A DNA stretch of 59,765 bases, from positions 1 through 59,765 of the forward strand of contig JAVWQH010000008.1 of the NCBI GenBank assembly GCA_036635475.1. Reading direction: 5' to 3'. Position 1 is the stretch's first letter, and each line of letters begins with the position of its first letter. Positions 7,950 through 16,908 of the stretch are shown in pieces. The DNA comes from JAHHUA01 sp036635475. Lineage in GTDB: Bacteria; Bacillota; Clostridia; Oscillospirales; Ruminococcaceae. The notes beneath the pieces were generated by a model. It saw nothing but the letters and a program-made list of their open reading frames with translations. It did not search any database and had not been told where the DNA came from. Made by a program: the position numbers and the translations under genes.

Positions 7950-9506
7950 CTATTTTACAAAATGAGCCTGTTCAAATCTGTGTGAACCGATACTGAATGG
8001 AACAATTCCTTCAACATTCTTACTTCTGCCAATTAAGCCGTTTAGGTAATAAATTGGAATAACGCCTGCATCAGCAGTTATTATCTGTTGGATTTTTTCA
8101 TAAGTAACAAGTCTTTTTGCCATATCCATTTCAGCGCTTGCTTCTTCCAAAAGTTTATCAACTTCAGGATTGATATAACGTTGTCTGTTTCCTGTTTCGC
8201 CCAATGCAGCAGAATGCCACATACCATCGAATATTTCACTTGGGTCAGCATCTGCGGTCCAGCCCAAAATAGCCATATCATAATCGCCTACATTGGTTTT
8301 CTCGTAGAAAGCACCTTTTTCCATAGATTCTATAGAAAGTTTAATACCTATTTCTCCAAATGAAGCTTGAAGAACCTGTGCAGTTCTGTTTCTTTGGTCA
8401 GTAAATACAAGGATTGAAGCCTCAAAACCATCAGGATATCCAGCCTCAGCAAGAAGTGCCTTTGCCTTAGCAATATCGTAATCATATACTGTTACGTTTT
8501 TACTGTATCCCATAGCGCCTGAGCTTATATAGCTATCAGCGGCAACAGCCTGACCGTTAGCGGCAACTTTGATAATTGAAGCTCTCTCAACTGCATGGTT
8601 TAATGCCTGTCTAACCTTTACATTATCGAATGGCTTTTTTTGATTATTGATTAGAACATGTTCAAAACCTGTAGAAGGATAATTGATTAAATCTAATTTA
8701 TCATTTTCAATAATTCTGTTTACATCGACAAAGTTTACATCATTTACGATATCAACATCGCCTGTTTCAAGTGCGATTGTTCTTGCAGCTCCATCAGGAA
8801 TAATTTTTAATACGAGTTGGTCGTTAGCTGCTTTTTCGCCGAAGTAATCATCGTATTTTACAAGAACAGTTTGGTCACCTGATTTATAAGAACCGAACTT
8901 ATATTGACCTGTACCGTTTGGTTTGTCGTCTATTGTTTTGCCTGAAGCTTCCAATGCCTCAACGTGTGATTTACAAAGTATTCCCGAAAGTGCATATGTA
9001 AGACTTGCGAATATTGGTGCAGATGGCTTTTTCAAGTGCATAATAACTGTTAAGTCATCAACAACTTCCATACTCTCAACGTCTTTAACCATATGTCTTG
9101 CTGCTGATGAAGCCATTTCTCTTTCGATACTGAACTTAACATCTTCAGCTTTTAGGGTTTCACCATTATGGAATTTTACATTAGGTCTTAGTTTAAATTC
9201 AATTGTTTTTTCGTCTATATTTTTCCAACTTTCAGCTAAATCGCCAACAATTTGATTGTCCGGAGTCAATTTTACAAGTGTGCTGTAAATGTGACGCAAC
9301 GCAGTTGATGTGTTAAAATCATTGATTTTGTGAGGGTCAAAGGATAAAACATCTGATGCTTGAGCAATTCTGATGATTTGTTTGCCACCGGTTTTTGTTC
9401 CGGACTTTCCGTCAGTTGTTTGGTTTTTGCCAGTGCAACCTGCAAACGTTGATATTACCATTGCGCAGCTGAGTAGCAAAGACAATAGTTTTTTCGCTTT
9501 TATCAT
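7950..9506 (-). CDS. dppA: Peptide-binding lipoprotein of an ABC transporter (SBP family 5)
   Basis: 518 residues. The signal peptide ends in a lipobox FAGC (Cys near residue 23), so the protein is anchored outside the membrane. The body has the family-5 solute-binding fold: TWRFKLRPN-like region (EFKLRPNVKFHNGE), DVKFSIER, GTGQYKFGSY, and the C-terminal IGWTADADPSEIF region. It binds peptides or related solutes and delivers them to DppB/DppC. First gene of the operon, with a strong minus-strand promoter at 9627-9655. Specificity cannot be read from sequence; divergence from the hut operon suggests histidine-containing peptides or another histidine source. Confidence 0.92.
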   Translation of the reverse strand: MIKAKKLLSLLLSCAMVISTFAGCTGKNQTTDGKSGTKTGGKQIIRIAQASDVLSFDPHKINDFNTSTALRHIYSTLVKLTPDNQIVGDLAESWKNIDEKTIEFKLRPNVKFHNGETLKAEDVKFSIEREMASSAARHMVKDVESMEVVDDLTVIMHLKKPSAPIFASLTYALSGILCKSHVEALEASGKTIDDKPNGTGQYKFGSYKSGDQTVLVKYDDYFGEKAANDQLVLKIIPDGAARTIALETGDVDIVNDVNFVDVNRIIENDKLDLINYPSTGFEHVLINNQKKPFDNVKVRQALNHAVERASIIKVAANGQAVAADSYISSGAMGYSKNVTVYDYDIAKAKALLAEAGYPDGFEASILVFTDQRNRTAQVLQASFGEIGIKLSIESMEKGAFYEKTNVGDYDMAILGWTADADPSEIFDGMWHSAALGETGNRQRYINPEVDKLLEEASAEMDMAKRLVTYEKIQQIITADAGVIPIYYLNGLIGRSKNVEGIVPFSIGSHRFEQAHFVK

Positions 9507-9619
9507 TTTTTCGCCCTGCTTTCTTAAATATGTATTTTATTAACATTTACTGGAATAATTGTATTACCATATAAGACTTAATTTAATTAAATTGATATAC
9601 AGCAAAACCAATAAACTTT

Positions 9620-9655
9620 ATAACAAATGTTATCATCTTTTGTACAGATTGTCAA
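9620..9655 (-). promoter_or_regulatory. Promoter of the peptide transporter operon with a small dyad
   Basis: On the minus strand TTGACA (9655-9650), 17 nt, TAACAT (9632-9627). The -10 box is embedded in a dyad ATAACA/TGTTAT (9620-9625 and 9628-9633). A protein bound there would block RNA polymerase. The leader to the start codon is about 110 nt. Confidence 0.55.
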
Positions 9656-10051
9656 TAAAGTTTGAATTTCTTGTCGAATAAATATGAACAAATATTATTT
9701 GCTGATTTTAGCTATAACCAATAAATTCCACGTTTGGGTTAAAATTCTAGTCATTATTAAACATTTTTGGTAATTTGTGACCATAGCAAATGTAAGAAAA
9801 TACAAATATATGGGTTTTTATTAATTATATGAATTATATTAAAAATAAGACCATAAATATCTTGTGAAATTTCGGTTCAGCATCTTATTTTCAGCTATCA
9901 ATAGAAACAATTTCTGATAAAAAATAAAGATAAGTCACCATTGTACTAAAATTTATACATATAGTAATATATTATGAATTTTAGTTTTATAAGGCATAAT
10001 GCTTAAAACATTGATTAAGATTTTATATAACACTGATTAATAATTTAGTAA

Positions 10052-10088
10052 GGTGATATAGTGCCGTTTTATCACGTTATCACGTGAA
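10052..10088. promoter_or_regulatory. Cluster of TATCAC half-sites between the divergent transporter and hut operons
   Basis: Within the 794-base divergent spacer (9507-10300), otherwise plain AT-rich sequence, lies one GC-richer cluster: GTGATA at 10053-10058 (inverted), then an exact tandem TTATCACG at 10069-10076 and 10077-10084, the last copy being part of the palindrome TCACGTGA (10080-10087). Three half-sites in 35 bp suggest a regulator site, possibly shared by both operons. No known motif is claimed. Confidence 0.4.
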
Positions 10089-10185
10089 ACTGAAAGGTTG
10101 AACTTACTTGTTGCATATGTTGAAATGGCATTATTCTTTTTGTATAAAACACAGAATTTGGGCAGTTATTCATATTTTTATTTGA

Positions 10186-10215
10186 TTTACTATTTGTAAA
10201 ATGGTACTCTATACT
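10186..10215 (+). promoter_or_regulatory. Candidate hutH promoter
   Basis: TTTACT (10186-10191), 18 nt, TATACT (10210-10215). ACTATAGT, an 8-bp palindrome, follows at the -10 box. This would give an untranslated leader of roughly 80 nt before hutH. The -35 is one mismatch off consensus at the third base and one at the last. Confidence 0.45.
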
Positions 10216-10300
10216 ATAGTAGTAAAATAAAATTAATATGAAAAACATTTTAATTTTAAAAGTATAAAGACATAAAAATAAAAGGAAATGGTGATAATTT

Positions 10301-11830
10301 ATGAATCAAGTTATTATCGGAGAGAAAAATCTAACAATCGAAGAATTTATAAATGTAGCAAGAGGAAAAGCTCAAGTTTCTCTGTCCCCAAACGCAATTG
10401 AGAGAATTAATAAATCAAGAGCTGTTGTTGACGGATTTGTTGATAATTGTGATGTTGTTTATGGCATTACAACAGGCTTTGGCAAATTCAGCAATGTTTC
10501 AATTTCAAAAGAAGATTCTGCATTATTGCAAAAAAATCTTATTATAACTCACGCTGTTGGCGCAGGAAATCCTTTTCCCGAAGAAGTTGTAAGAGGTATG
10601 TTGTTGCTGAGAATTAACAATATTTCAAAAGGCTTTTCCGGTGCAAGACTCATTTTGATTGAAACACTAATCGAAATGCTCAACAAAAATCTTGTTCCCT
10701 TTGTTCCCGAAAAAGGCTCTCTTGGTGCAAGCGGAGATTTAGCCCCGCTATCTCACCTAATTTTGCCTTTGTTAGGACTTGGAAAAGCTTATTTTAACGG
10801 TGAATTGCTTGATGGTGCAGAGGCTATGAAAAAAGCCAACATCAAAACAATGGAACTAAGTGCAAAAGAGGGGCTTGCTCTTATTAATGGCACACAAGCT
10901 ATGACATCTGTTGGCACATTAGCCACATGGGACGCATTGCAACTATCAAAAGCTGCTGACATAATTGCTTGTTTGAGTGTTGAGGCACAAAATGGTATTG
11001 TTGACGCATTCGACCCACGTCTTCACGAACTAAGACCACATTGCGGTCAAATAGATACAGCAAAAAACCTTCGCCAATTGCTTGCTGAAAGTGATATGAC
11101 AACAAGACAGGGCGAAATTCGTGTACAAGATGCTTATTCTTTAAGATGTTTACCTCAAATTCATGGTGCAAGCAAAGATGCAATCCGCTATGTCCTTGAC
11201 AAAATCGAGATTGAAATAAATGCTGTTACAGACAATCCAATTATTTTCCCTGACACAAACGAAGGCATTTCAGGTGGTAACTTCCATGGTCAACCAATGG
11301 CTTTAAGCTTTGATTTTCTTGGAATTGCTTTGGCTGAACTTGCTAATGTGTCCGAACGCAGAATTGAAAGACTTGTTAATCCATCATTGAGCGAATTGCC
11401 TGCTTTCCTAGTTGAAAATGGCGGTTTAAACTCTGGATTTATGATTGTACAATATTCAGCCGCTGCTCTTGTTTCGGAAAATAAAGTATTAGCTCACCCT
11501 GCAAGTGTTGACAGTATCCCCTCTTCCGCAAATCAAGAAGACCATGTTTCTATGGGTACAATTGCTGCAAGAAAAGCTATGGAAATCCTCAAAAATGTAA
11601 GACGAGTATTAGCTATGGAAATGATGTGTGCTTGTCAAGGAATTGACCTTCGTGGCAAACAATCCCTTGGAATTGGTACAGAACCTGTTTATCAAGCTGT
11701 TCGTGATGTTGTGACAAAGCTTGAAGAAGACAGACCATTATATGAGGACATCAACAAATGTGAAGAACTTTTAATCAACGGAACAGTTGTTAATACTGCT
11801 GAAAATGCTGCCGGAAAAATTCTTGCATAA
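10301..11830 (+). CDS. hutH: Histidine ammonia-lyase
   Basis: 509 residues, the normal length. It removes ammonia from L-histidine to give urocanate, the first step of the hut pathway. The triad Ala143-Ser144-Gly145 in GSLGASGDLAPLSH is the precursor of the MIO electrophile. Other family blocks are YGITTGFGKF near 58, TDNPIIFP and GGNFHGQP near 320-335, and SSANQEDHVSMG near 410. Ribosome binding site AAAGGAAATGG precedes the ATG. It leads the operon hutH-hutU-hutI-ftcD-fchA, with 17-85 nt gaps. Confidence 0.98.
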   Translation: MNQVIIGEKNLTIEEFINVARGKAQVSLSPNAIERINKSRAVVDGFVDNCDVVYGITTGFGKFSNVSISKEDSALLQKNLIITHAVGAGNPFPEEVVRGMLLLRINNISKGFSGARLILIETLIEMLNKNLVPFVPEKGSLGASGDLAPLSHLILPLLGLGKAYFNGELLDGAEAMKKANIKTMELSAKEGLALINGTQAMTSVGTLATWDALQLSKAADIIACLSVEAQNGIVDAFDPRLHELRPHCGQIDTAKNLRQLLAESDMTTRQGEIRVQDAYSLRCLPQIHGASKDAIRYVLDKIEIEINAVTDNPIIFPDTNEGISGGNFHGQPMALSFDFLGIALAELANVSERRIERLVNPSLSELPAFLVENGGLNSGFMIVQYSAAALVSENKVLAHPASVDSIPSSANQEDHVSMGTIAARKAMEILKNVRRVLAMEMMCACQGIDLRGKQSLGIGTEPVYQAVRDVVTKLEEDRPLYEDINKCEELLINGTVVNTAENAAGKILA

Positions 11831-11865
11831 AATAAATTTTATAATCTGTGAAAGGAAGTTTTGCT

Positions 11866-13884
11866 ATGAATAATTTTGATATTGCCAATGCTATGACAAT
11901 CAAGCTTGATGATGTTTTGCCACCAATGCCAACATTTGACTCAAGCTACAGAAGAGCACCCAACAGAGGCTTTACTCTTAACAAACAACAAACTCAATTA
12001 GCGCTTAAAAATGCACTTAGATATATCCCTGAAAAATATCACGCACAGCTTGCTCCCGAGTTTTTGGAAGAACTTAAAACTAGGGGCAGAATTTATGGCT
12101 ATCGTTTTAGACCAGAGGGAAAAATATATGGCAAGCCAATTGATGAATACAAAGGCAACTGCGTAGAGGGCAAAGCTTTTCAAGTAATGATTGACAACAA
12201 CCTTAACTTTGATGTTGCACTTTACCCATATGAGCTTGTTACATATGGAGAAACAGGTCAAGTAGCCCAAAACTGGATGCAGTATCGCCTACTCAAAAAA
12301 TATCTTGAAGCTCTGACACAAGACCAAACCCTTGTTGTTGAATCAGGTCACCCACTTGGCTTATTTAAGTCAAAACCCGAAGCTCCACGTGTAATAATCA
12401 CAAATGGCTTGATGATTGGCATGTTTGATACCCACAAGGACTTCCACGAGGCAACTCAAATGGGAGTTACAAACTATGGCCAGATGACTGCGGGCGGTTG
12501 GATGTACATTGGCCCTCAAGGAATAGTTCATGGAACATTCAATACAATTTTAAATGCAGGACGTCAAAAGCTTGGTATTCCCGAAGACGGCGACCTTGCC
12601 GGTGTGCTTTTTGTCACCTCAGGACTTGGCGGAATGAGTGGCGCTCAACCTAAGGCAGTTGAAATTGCAAGAGGTGTTGGCATCATCGCAGAAGTTGACT
12701 ACTCCAGAATAATGACAAGATTTAATCAAGGTTGGGTTAGCAAAATCACAGAAAGTGCTGATGAAGCATTCACTCTTGCAAAAGAATACATTGACAAGAA
12801 AGAAACAATCTCAATTGCATATCATGGAAATATTGTAACTTTGCTTGAATATGCAGTAAAAAACAATATACATATTCCTCTTCTTTCCGACCAAACCTCT
12901 TGTCACGCAGCTTATGACGGCGGATATTGTCCTGCTGATATAAGCTTTGAAGAGAGAACAAGACTGCTTAAAGATGAACCACAAAAGTTCAATAAAATGG
13001 TTGATGAAACCTTGAAACGTCACTATAATGCAATCAAAACTCTGACCTCCAGAGGAACATATTTCTTCGACTATGGCAACTCATTTATGAAAGCTGTTTA
13101 TGATGCCGGTGTAAGCGAAATCGTTAAAAACGGACATGATGAAAAAGATGGTTTTATCTGGCCATCTTATGTTGAAGATATTATGGGCCCTATGCTTTTT
13201 GACTATGGATATGGACCATTCAGATGGGTATGTCTGAGCGGAAAGCCAGAGGATTTGAGAAAAACCGATGAGGCAGCTATGTCTTGTATTGACCCTAATC
13301 GTCGTGCTCAAGACAGAGATAACTATGTTTGGATACGTGATGCTGAGAAAAACAAACTTGTTGTTGGAACTCAAGCAAGAATTTTGTATCAAGATGCTTA
13401 TGGCAGAATGAGAATTGCCTTGAAGTTTAATGAAATGGTTGCTAAGGGCGAAATCGGACCTGTTATGATGGGACGTGACCACCACGATGTAAGCGGAACT
13501 GACTCTCCATTTAGAGAAACTTCAAATATCAAAGACGGCAGTAATGTCACCGCTGATATGGCAATCCAGTGCTATGCCGGAAATGCTGCACGTGGAATGA
13601 GCCTTGTTGCTATTCACAATGGCGGCGGAGTTGGCACAAGCAAGTCGATAAATGGCGGTTTTGGTATGGTTCTTGACGGAAGCAAACGTGCAGGTGACAC
13701 AATCGCTAATGCAATGCTTTGGGACGTTATGGGCGGAGTTGCAAGACGCAGTTGGGCAAGAAATGAACACGCTATTGAAACTTCAATTGAATATAATAAG
13801 CTCAACCCTGAAACTGACCACATAACTATTCCTTATATTGCTGATGATGATTTAGTTGAAAGAGAAGTAGCAAAATTATTCTAA
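11866..13884 (+). CDS. hutU: Urocanate hydratase
   Basis: About 672 residues, converting urocanate to imidazolonepropionate using bound NAD as the electrophile. Conserved blocks include NYGQMTAGGWMYIGPQG and VTSGLGGMSGAQPKA (the dinucleotide-binding region), YRLLKKYLEAL, and GDHDVSGTDSPFRET-like sequence (GRDHHDVSGTDSPFRET) towards the end. The length is that of the longer HutU subgroup common in Firmicutes. I place the start at ATG 11866 because AAAGGAAG lies 7 nt upstream; the in-frame GTG 18 nt earlier lies before that site. Confidence 0.97.
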   Translation: MNNFDIANAMTIKLDDVLPPMPTFDSSYRRAPNRGFTLNKQQTQLALKNALRYIPEKYHAQLAPEFLEELKTRGRIYGYRFRPEGKIYGKPIDEYKGNCVEGKAFQVMIDNNLNFDVALYPYELVTYGETGQVAQNWMQYRLLKKYLEALTQDQTLVVESGHPLGLFKSKPEAPRVIITNGLMIGMFDTHKDFHEATQMGVTNYGQMTAGGWMYIGPQGIVHGTFNTILNAGRQKLGIPEDGDLAGVLFVTSGLGGMSGAQPKAVEIARGVGIIAEVDYSRIMTRFNQGWVSKITESADEAFTLAKEYIDKKETISIAYHGNIVTLLEYAVKNNIHIPLLSDQTSCHAAYDGGYCPADISFEERTRLLKDEPQKFNKMVDETLKRHYNAIKTLTSRGTYFFDYGNSFMKAVYDAGVSEIVKNGHDEKDGFIWPSYVEDIMGPMLFDYGYGPFRWVCLSGKPEDLRKTDEAAMSCIDPNRRAQDRDNYVWIRDAEKNKLVVGTQARILYQDAYGRMRIALKFNEMVAKGEIGPVMMGRDHHDVSGTDSPFRETSNIKDGSNVTADMAIQCYAGNAARGMSLVAIHNGGGVGTSKSINGGFGMVLDGSKRAGDTIANAMLWDVMGGVARRSWARNEHAIETSIEYNKLNPETDHITIPYIADDDLVEREVAKLF

Positions 13885-13900
13885 AATCCAATAAAACTTT

Positions 13901-13941
13901 AACAGCCTTGCGTGAGATTTTTTATTCAAACGCAAGCTGTT
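13901..13941 (+). other. Stem-loop between hutU and hutI
   Basis: AACAGC-C-TTGCGT (13901-13913) pairs with ACGCAA-GCTGTT (13930-13941) with one bulged C and a loop containing six T. It lies in the 85-nt gap inside the hut operon. Possibly it modulates the ratio of HutU to the downstream enzymes, or protects mRNA ends. There is no U-run after the stem, so it is not a standard terminator. Confidence 0.5.
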
Positions 13942-13969
13942 TATATTAAATCTAATATAGGAGGAACGT

Positions 13970-15220
13970 ATGAAAAAAAAGTTAATCCTAAATGCAGAGG
14001 AACTTGTAACTTGCAGTGGTTTTAATGCAAAAAAAGGCAAAGAAATGATGGACTTACACATTATAGAAAATGGCGGAGTTTATATTGAAGACGGCATAAT
14101 TAAAGATGTTGACACTACCAAAAATATCCTATCCCGCTACAACAAAAGTGAATGTGAAATAATTGATGCCACAGGAAAATGCGTTTTGCCCGGATTTATT
14201 GACTCGCACACTCATTTGGTTTTTGGCGGTTATCGTGCTGATGAATTTAACTGGCGACTTCGTGGCGACAGCTATATGGAAATAATGGAACGTGGCGGCG
14301 GAATAAGCAATTCTGTAACTGCAACAAAAAATGCTGACAAAAAGTCCTTAACTGCTACAGCATTAAAACGTCTTTCGTCAATGCTTTCCTATGGTGTGAC
14401 AACTGTTGAGGCAAAAAGTGGCTATGGGCTTGATTTTGAAACAGAAATTAAACAGCTTGAAATAAACAAGGACTTGGGGAATTTACAACCCATTGAACTT
14501 GTAAGCACATATTTAGGGGCACATTCCGTTCCAAAAGAATACAAAAACGGCAAGGAAAACGAATTTATTGATTATATAATCGAAAACGTTATGCCTATTG
14601 TAAAAGAACGTGAACTTGCAGAATTTGTGGATATTTTCGTGGAGAAAAACGTCTTTTCCGTTGCTGATGGACGAAAACTTTTGACAAAAGCAAAAGAAAT
14701 GGGATTTAAAACAAAAATCCACGCAGACGAAATAGTTAGTTTGGGCGGTGCTGAACTTGCCGCTGAAGTTGGTGCAAGCTCCGCTGACCATCTCCTGCAC
14801 GTTTCCGACAAAGGCATCGCTGATATGGCTAAGGCTAATGTTATTGCAACCGTTTTGCCTTGTACTGCTTTTAACCTCAAGGAAAACTATGCCCCTGCAA
14901 GAAAAATGATTGATGAGGGTTGTGCTGTGGCAATCGCAACAGACTTTAACCCCGGAAGTTGTTTTTGTGAAAATCTGGCTTTAGCTTTTATGCTTGCAAC
15001 GCTCTATATGGACGTTCGTGTTGAAGAGGCTGTGACTGCTATCACAATAAACGCAGCGGCGGCAGTGGGCAGAGAAAAAACAATCGGCAGTATTGATATT
15101 GGCAAGCAAGCTGATTTTGCAATTTTGGAATTTCCAAGTTATCGCTATATTCCATACCATATCGGAGTAAGTTCCGTTGAAACAGTTATCAAAAAAGGTG
15201 AAATTGTATTTTCAAAATAA
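13970..15220 (+). CDS. hutI: Imidazolonepropionase
   Basis: 416 residues of the amidohydrolase superfamily. It opens the imidazolone ring to give N-formimino-L-glutamate. Metal ligands His80 and His82 are in DSHTHLVFGGYR; KIHADE near 248 carries the next metal-ligand His, and ATDFNPG near 322 holds the catalytic Asp. GGGISNSV near 108-115 is typical of HutI. GGAGGAACGT precedes the ATG. It follows hutU after 85 nt and precedes ftcD by about 30 nt. Confidence 0.97.
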   Translation: MKKKLILNAEELVTCSGFNAKKGKEMMDLHIIENGGVYIEDGIIKDVDTTKNILSRYNKSECEIIDATGKCVLPGFIDSHTHLVFGGYRADEFNWRLRGDSYMEIMERGGGISNSVTATKNADKKSLTATALKRLSSMLSYGVTTVEAKSGYGLDFETEIKQLEINKDLGNLQPIELVSTYLGAHSVPKEYKNGKENEFIDYIIENVMPIVKERELAEFVDIFVEKNVFSVADGRKLLTKAKEMGFKTKIHADEIVSLGGAELAAEVGASSADHLLHVSDKGIADMAKANVIATVLPCTAFNLKENYAPARKMIDEGCAVAIATDFNPGSCFCENLALAFMLATLYMDVRVEEAVTAITINAAAAVGREKTIGSIDIGKQADFAILEFPSYRYIPYHIGVSSVETVIKKGEIVFSK

Positions 15221-15250
15221 ATATTAATTTGAATTGTGAGGGTTTTTATT

Positions 15251-16150
15251 ATGTCAAAACTAATAGAATGTATCCCGAATTTCAGTGAGGGCAGAAATAA
15301 AGAAGTTATCGAAGGTCTTGTTGCCGTTGCAAAAAGTGTAGCTGGGGCAACATTGCTTGATTATGCCTCTGACGAAAACCATAACAGAAGTGTTTTCACT
15401 CTTGTTGGCGATGACGTTGCTATAGCAGAAGTTGCATTTCAACTTTGCAAAAAAGCAAGCGAAACAATCGACCTTACCAAGCACACAGGCGAACACCCAA
15501 GAATGGGTGCAACAGATGTTATTCCATTTGTACCTGTTAAGGACGCAACTGTTGAGGAATGTATTGAAATATCAAAAAACGTTGCAAAAAGAATTTATGA
15601 TGAACTTAAAATTCCAAGCTTTTTATATGAGGACTCTGCAACTTCTCCTGACCGCAAAAACCTTGCCAAAGTTAGAAAAGGACAGTTTGAAGGTATGCCT
15701 GAAAAATTGTTGCTCCCTGAATGGGCTCCTGATTATGGCGAGAGAAAAATCCACCCAACAGCAGGCATTACAGCAATTGGTGCAAGAATGCCCCTTGTTG
15801 CTTTTAACGTTAATCTGGACACTTCCGACATTGAAATTGCCAACAAAATCGCCAAAACAATTCGTGGTTCAAGTGGCGGATATAAGTACTGCAAAGCAAT
15901 CGGTGTAATGCTTGAAGACAGAAATATTGCACAGGTTTCTATGAATATGGTAAACTTTGAAGGCACACCTCTTTACAGAGTTTTTGAGGCTATTCGTGCT
16001 GAAGCTGACCGCTATGGAGTTAGAATTATCGGAAGTGAAATTATCGGTCTGACCCCATCAAAAGCACTTGTTGACTGTGCTGAATATTACCTTAAAATTG
16101 AAAAGTTCGATTACCAAAAACAAATTCTTGAAAATCATCTTTTGTCATAA
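15251..16150 (+). CDS. ftcD: Glutamate formimidoyltransferase
   Basis: About 299 residues, only the formiminotransferase half of the bifunctional animal enzyme. It moves the formimino group of formiminoglutamate to tetrahydrofolate, releasing glutamate. Diagnostic blocks are ECIPNFSEGRN at the N-terminus, DENHNRSVFT, TGEHPRMGATDVIPF and GVMLEDRNIAQVSMNM. I place the start at ATG 15251 (GAGGG 8 nt upstream), not at the in-frame GTG 15236. The next gene supplies the cyclodeaminase activity as a separate protein. Confidence 0.96.
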   Translation: MSKLIECIPNFSEGRNKEVIEGLVAVAKSVAGATLLDYASDENHNRSVFTLVGDDVAIAEVAFQLCKKASETIDLTKHTGEHPRMGATDVIPFVPVKDATVEECIEISKNVAKRIYDELKIPSFLYEDSATSPDRKNLAKVRKGQFEGMPEKLLLPEWAPDYGERKIHPTAGITAIGARMPLVAFNVNLDTSDIEIANKIAKTIRGSSGGYKYCKAIGVMLEDRNIAQVSMNMVNFEGTPLYRVFEAIRAEADRYGVRIIGSEIIGLTPSKALVDCAEYYLKIEKFDYQKQILENHLLS

Positions 16151-16224
16151 TAATTGGCAAGGCAGATGTTTTTCACAATTTATATGTTGAAATGTCAAAT
16201 AGATTTTTTGATAGGAGAATTTAT

Positions 16225-16851
16225 ATGAAATTAGTTGATATGAAAATCGCCGATTTTGCTGACTTGCTTTCCTCTGCCTCACCTGCCCCCGGCGGCGGTT
16301 CAGCCGCAGCATTAGAGGGTGCAATCGGTGCATCATTAACCGCAATGGTTGCCTCCCTTACAATCGGCAAAAAAAAGTATGCGGAATATGATGAACTCGC
16401 CCAAGAAACCCTCAAAACCGCAATAGCACTCAAAAATAAATTTATTGATGTAATTGACAGAGATACTGAAGCTTTCAATGGTATGAGTGCTGTTTTTGCA
16501 ATGCCGAAAGAAACCGAAAGCGAAAAATCCGCTCGTCAAGATGCAATGCAGTCAGCTCTCAAAAACTGCACAAAAACCCCCTTTGAAATGATGGAACTTT
16601 CTCTTGCAACCCTTGAACTCACAAGTTCCATAGTCGGCAAATCCAACAAAAGTGCCTCAAGCGATTTAGGTGTGTCTGCCCTTAGCATTAAAGCCGCTGT
16701 ACAAGGTGCGTGGTTAAATATTCTCATCAATATCGGCGGAATAAAGGACGAGAATTTCACTGGAGAATATCGCAAAAAAGGTGAATTAATTTTAGCAAAA
16801 GCCTTGCCATTAGCAGATGAAATTTACGATGAAATACTAAAAAATCTATAA
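16225..16851 (+). CDS. fchA: Formimidoyltetrahydrofolate cyclodeaminase / methenyl-THF cyclohydrolase family
   Basis: About 208 residues, all-helical, with the family hallmark SPAPGGGSAAALEGAIGASL near the N-terminus. It closes formimino-THF to 5,10-methenyl-THF with release of ammonia; related FchA proteins can act as methenyl-THF cyclohydrolase. I take ATG 16225, which has AGGAG 7 nt upstream, instead of the ATG 33 nt earlier, which has no such site. Last gene of the hut operon, closed by a strong terminator. Confidence 0.93.
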   Translation: MKLVDMKIADFADLLSSASPAPGGGSAAALEGAIGASLTAMVASLTIGKKKYAEYDELAQETLKTAIALKNKFIDVIDRDTEAFNGMSAVFAMPKETESEKSARQDAMQSALKNCTKTPFEMMELSLATLELTSSIVGKSNKSASSDLGVSALSIKAAVQGAWLNILINIGGIKDENFTGEYRKKGELILAKALPLADEIYDEILKNL

Positions 16852-16852
16852 T

Positions 16853-16894
16853 AAAAAGCGACTTGAGCTAATTGATAGCCCAAGTCGCTTTTTT
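16853..16894. terminator. Bidirectional terminator between fchA and the S41 peptidase gene
   Basis: AAAAAGCGACTTG (16853-16865) pairs with CAAGTCGCTTTTT (16881-16893), flanked by A- and T-runs, so it can end transcription from both convergent genes. Confidence 0.9.
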
Positions 16895-16908
16895 ACTGTT
16901 ATTAAAAT

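Noticed and set aside
7402..7965. 187-codon frame on the plus strand opposite dppB
   Set aside because: It is antisense to a clear permease gene, with no family similarity or ribosome binding site.
10061..10087. Eight-codon GTG frame (ending ATC ACG TGA) as a leader peptide
   Set aside because: It coincides with the TATCAC half-sites and contains just one His; more likely chance.
10117..10185. 22-codon frame with three His codons upstream of hutH, as a histidine leader peptide
   Set aside because: No ribosome binding site at the right distance, it overlaps the likely promoter, and attenuation by His codons would not suit a catabolic operon.
13081..13485. 134-codon frame opposite hutU
   Set aside because: Shadow of a highly conserved coding sequence.
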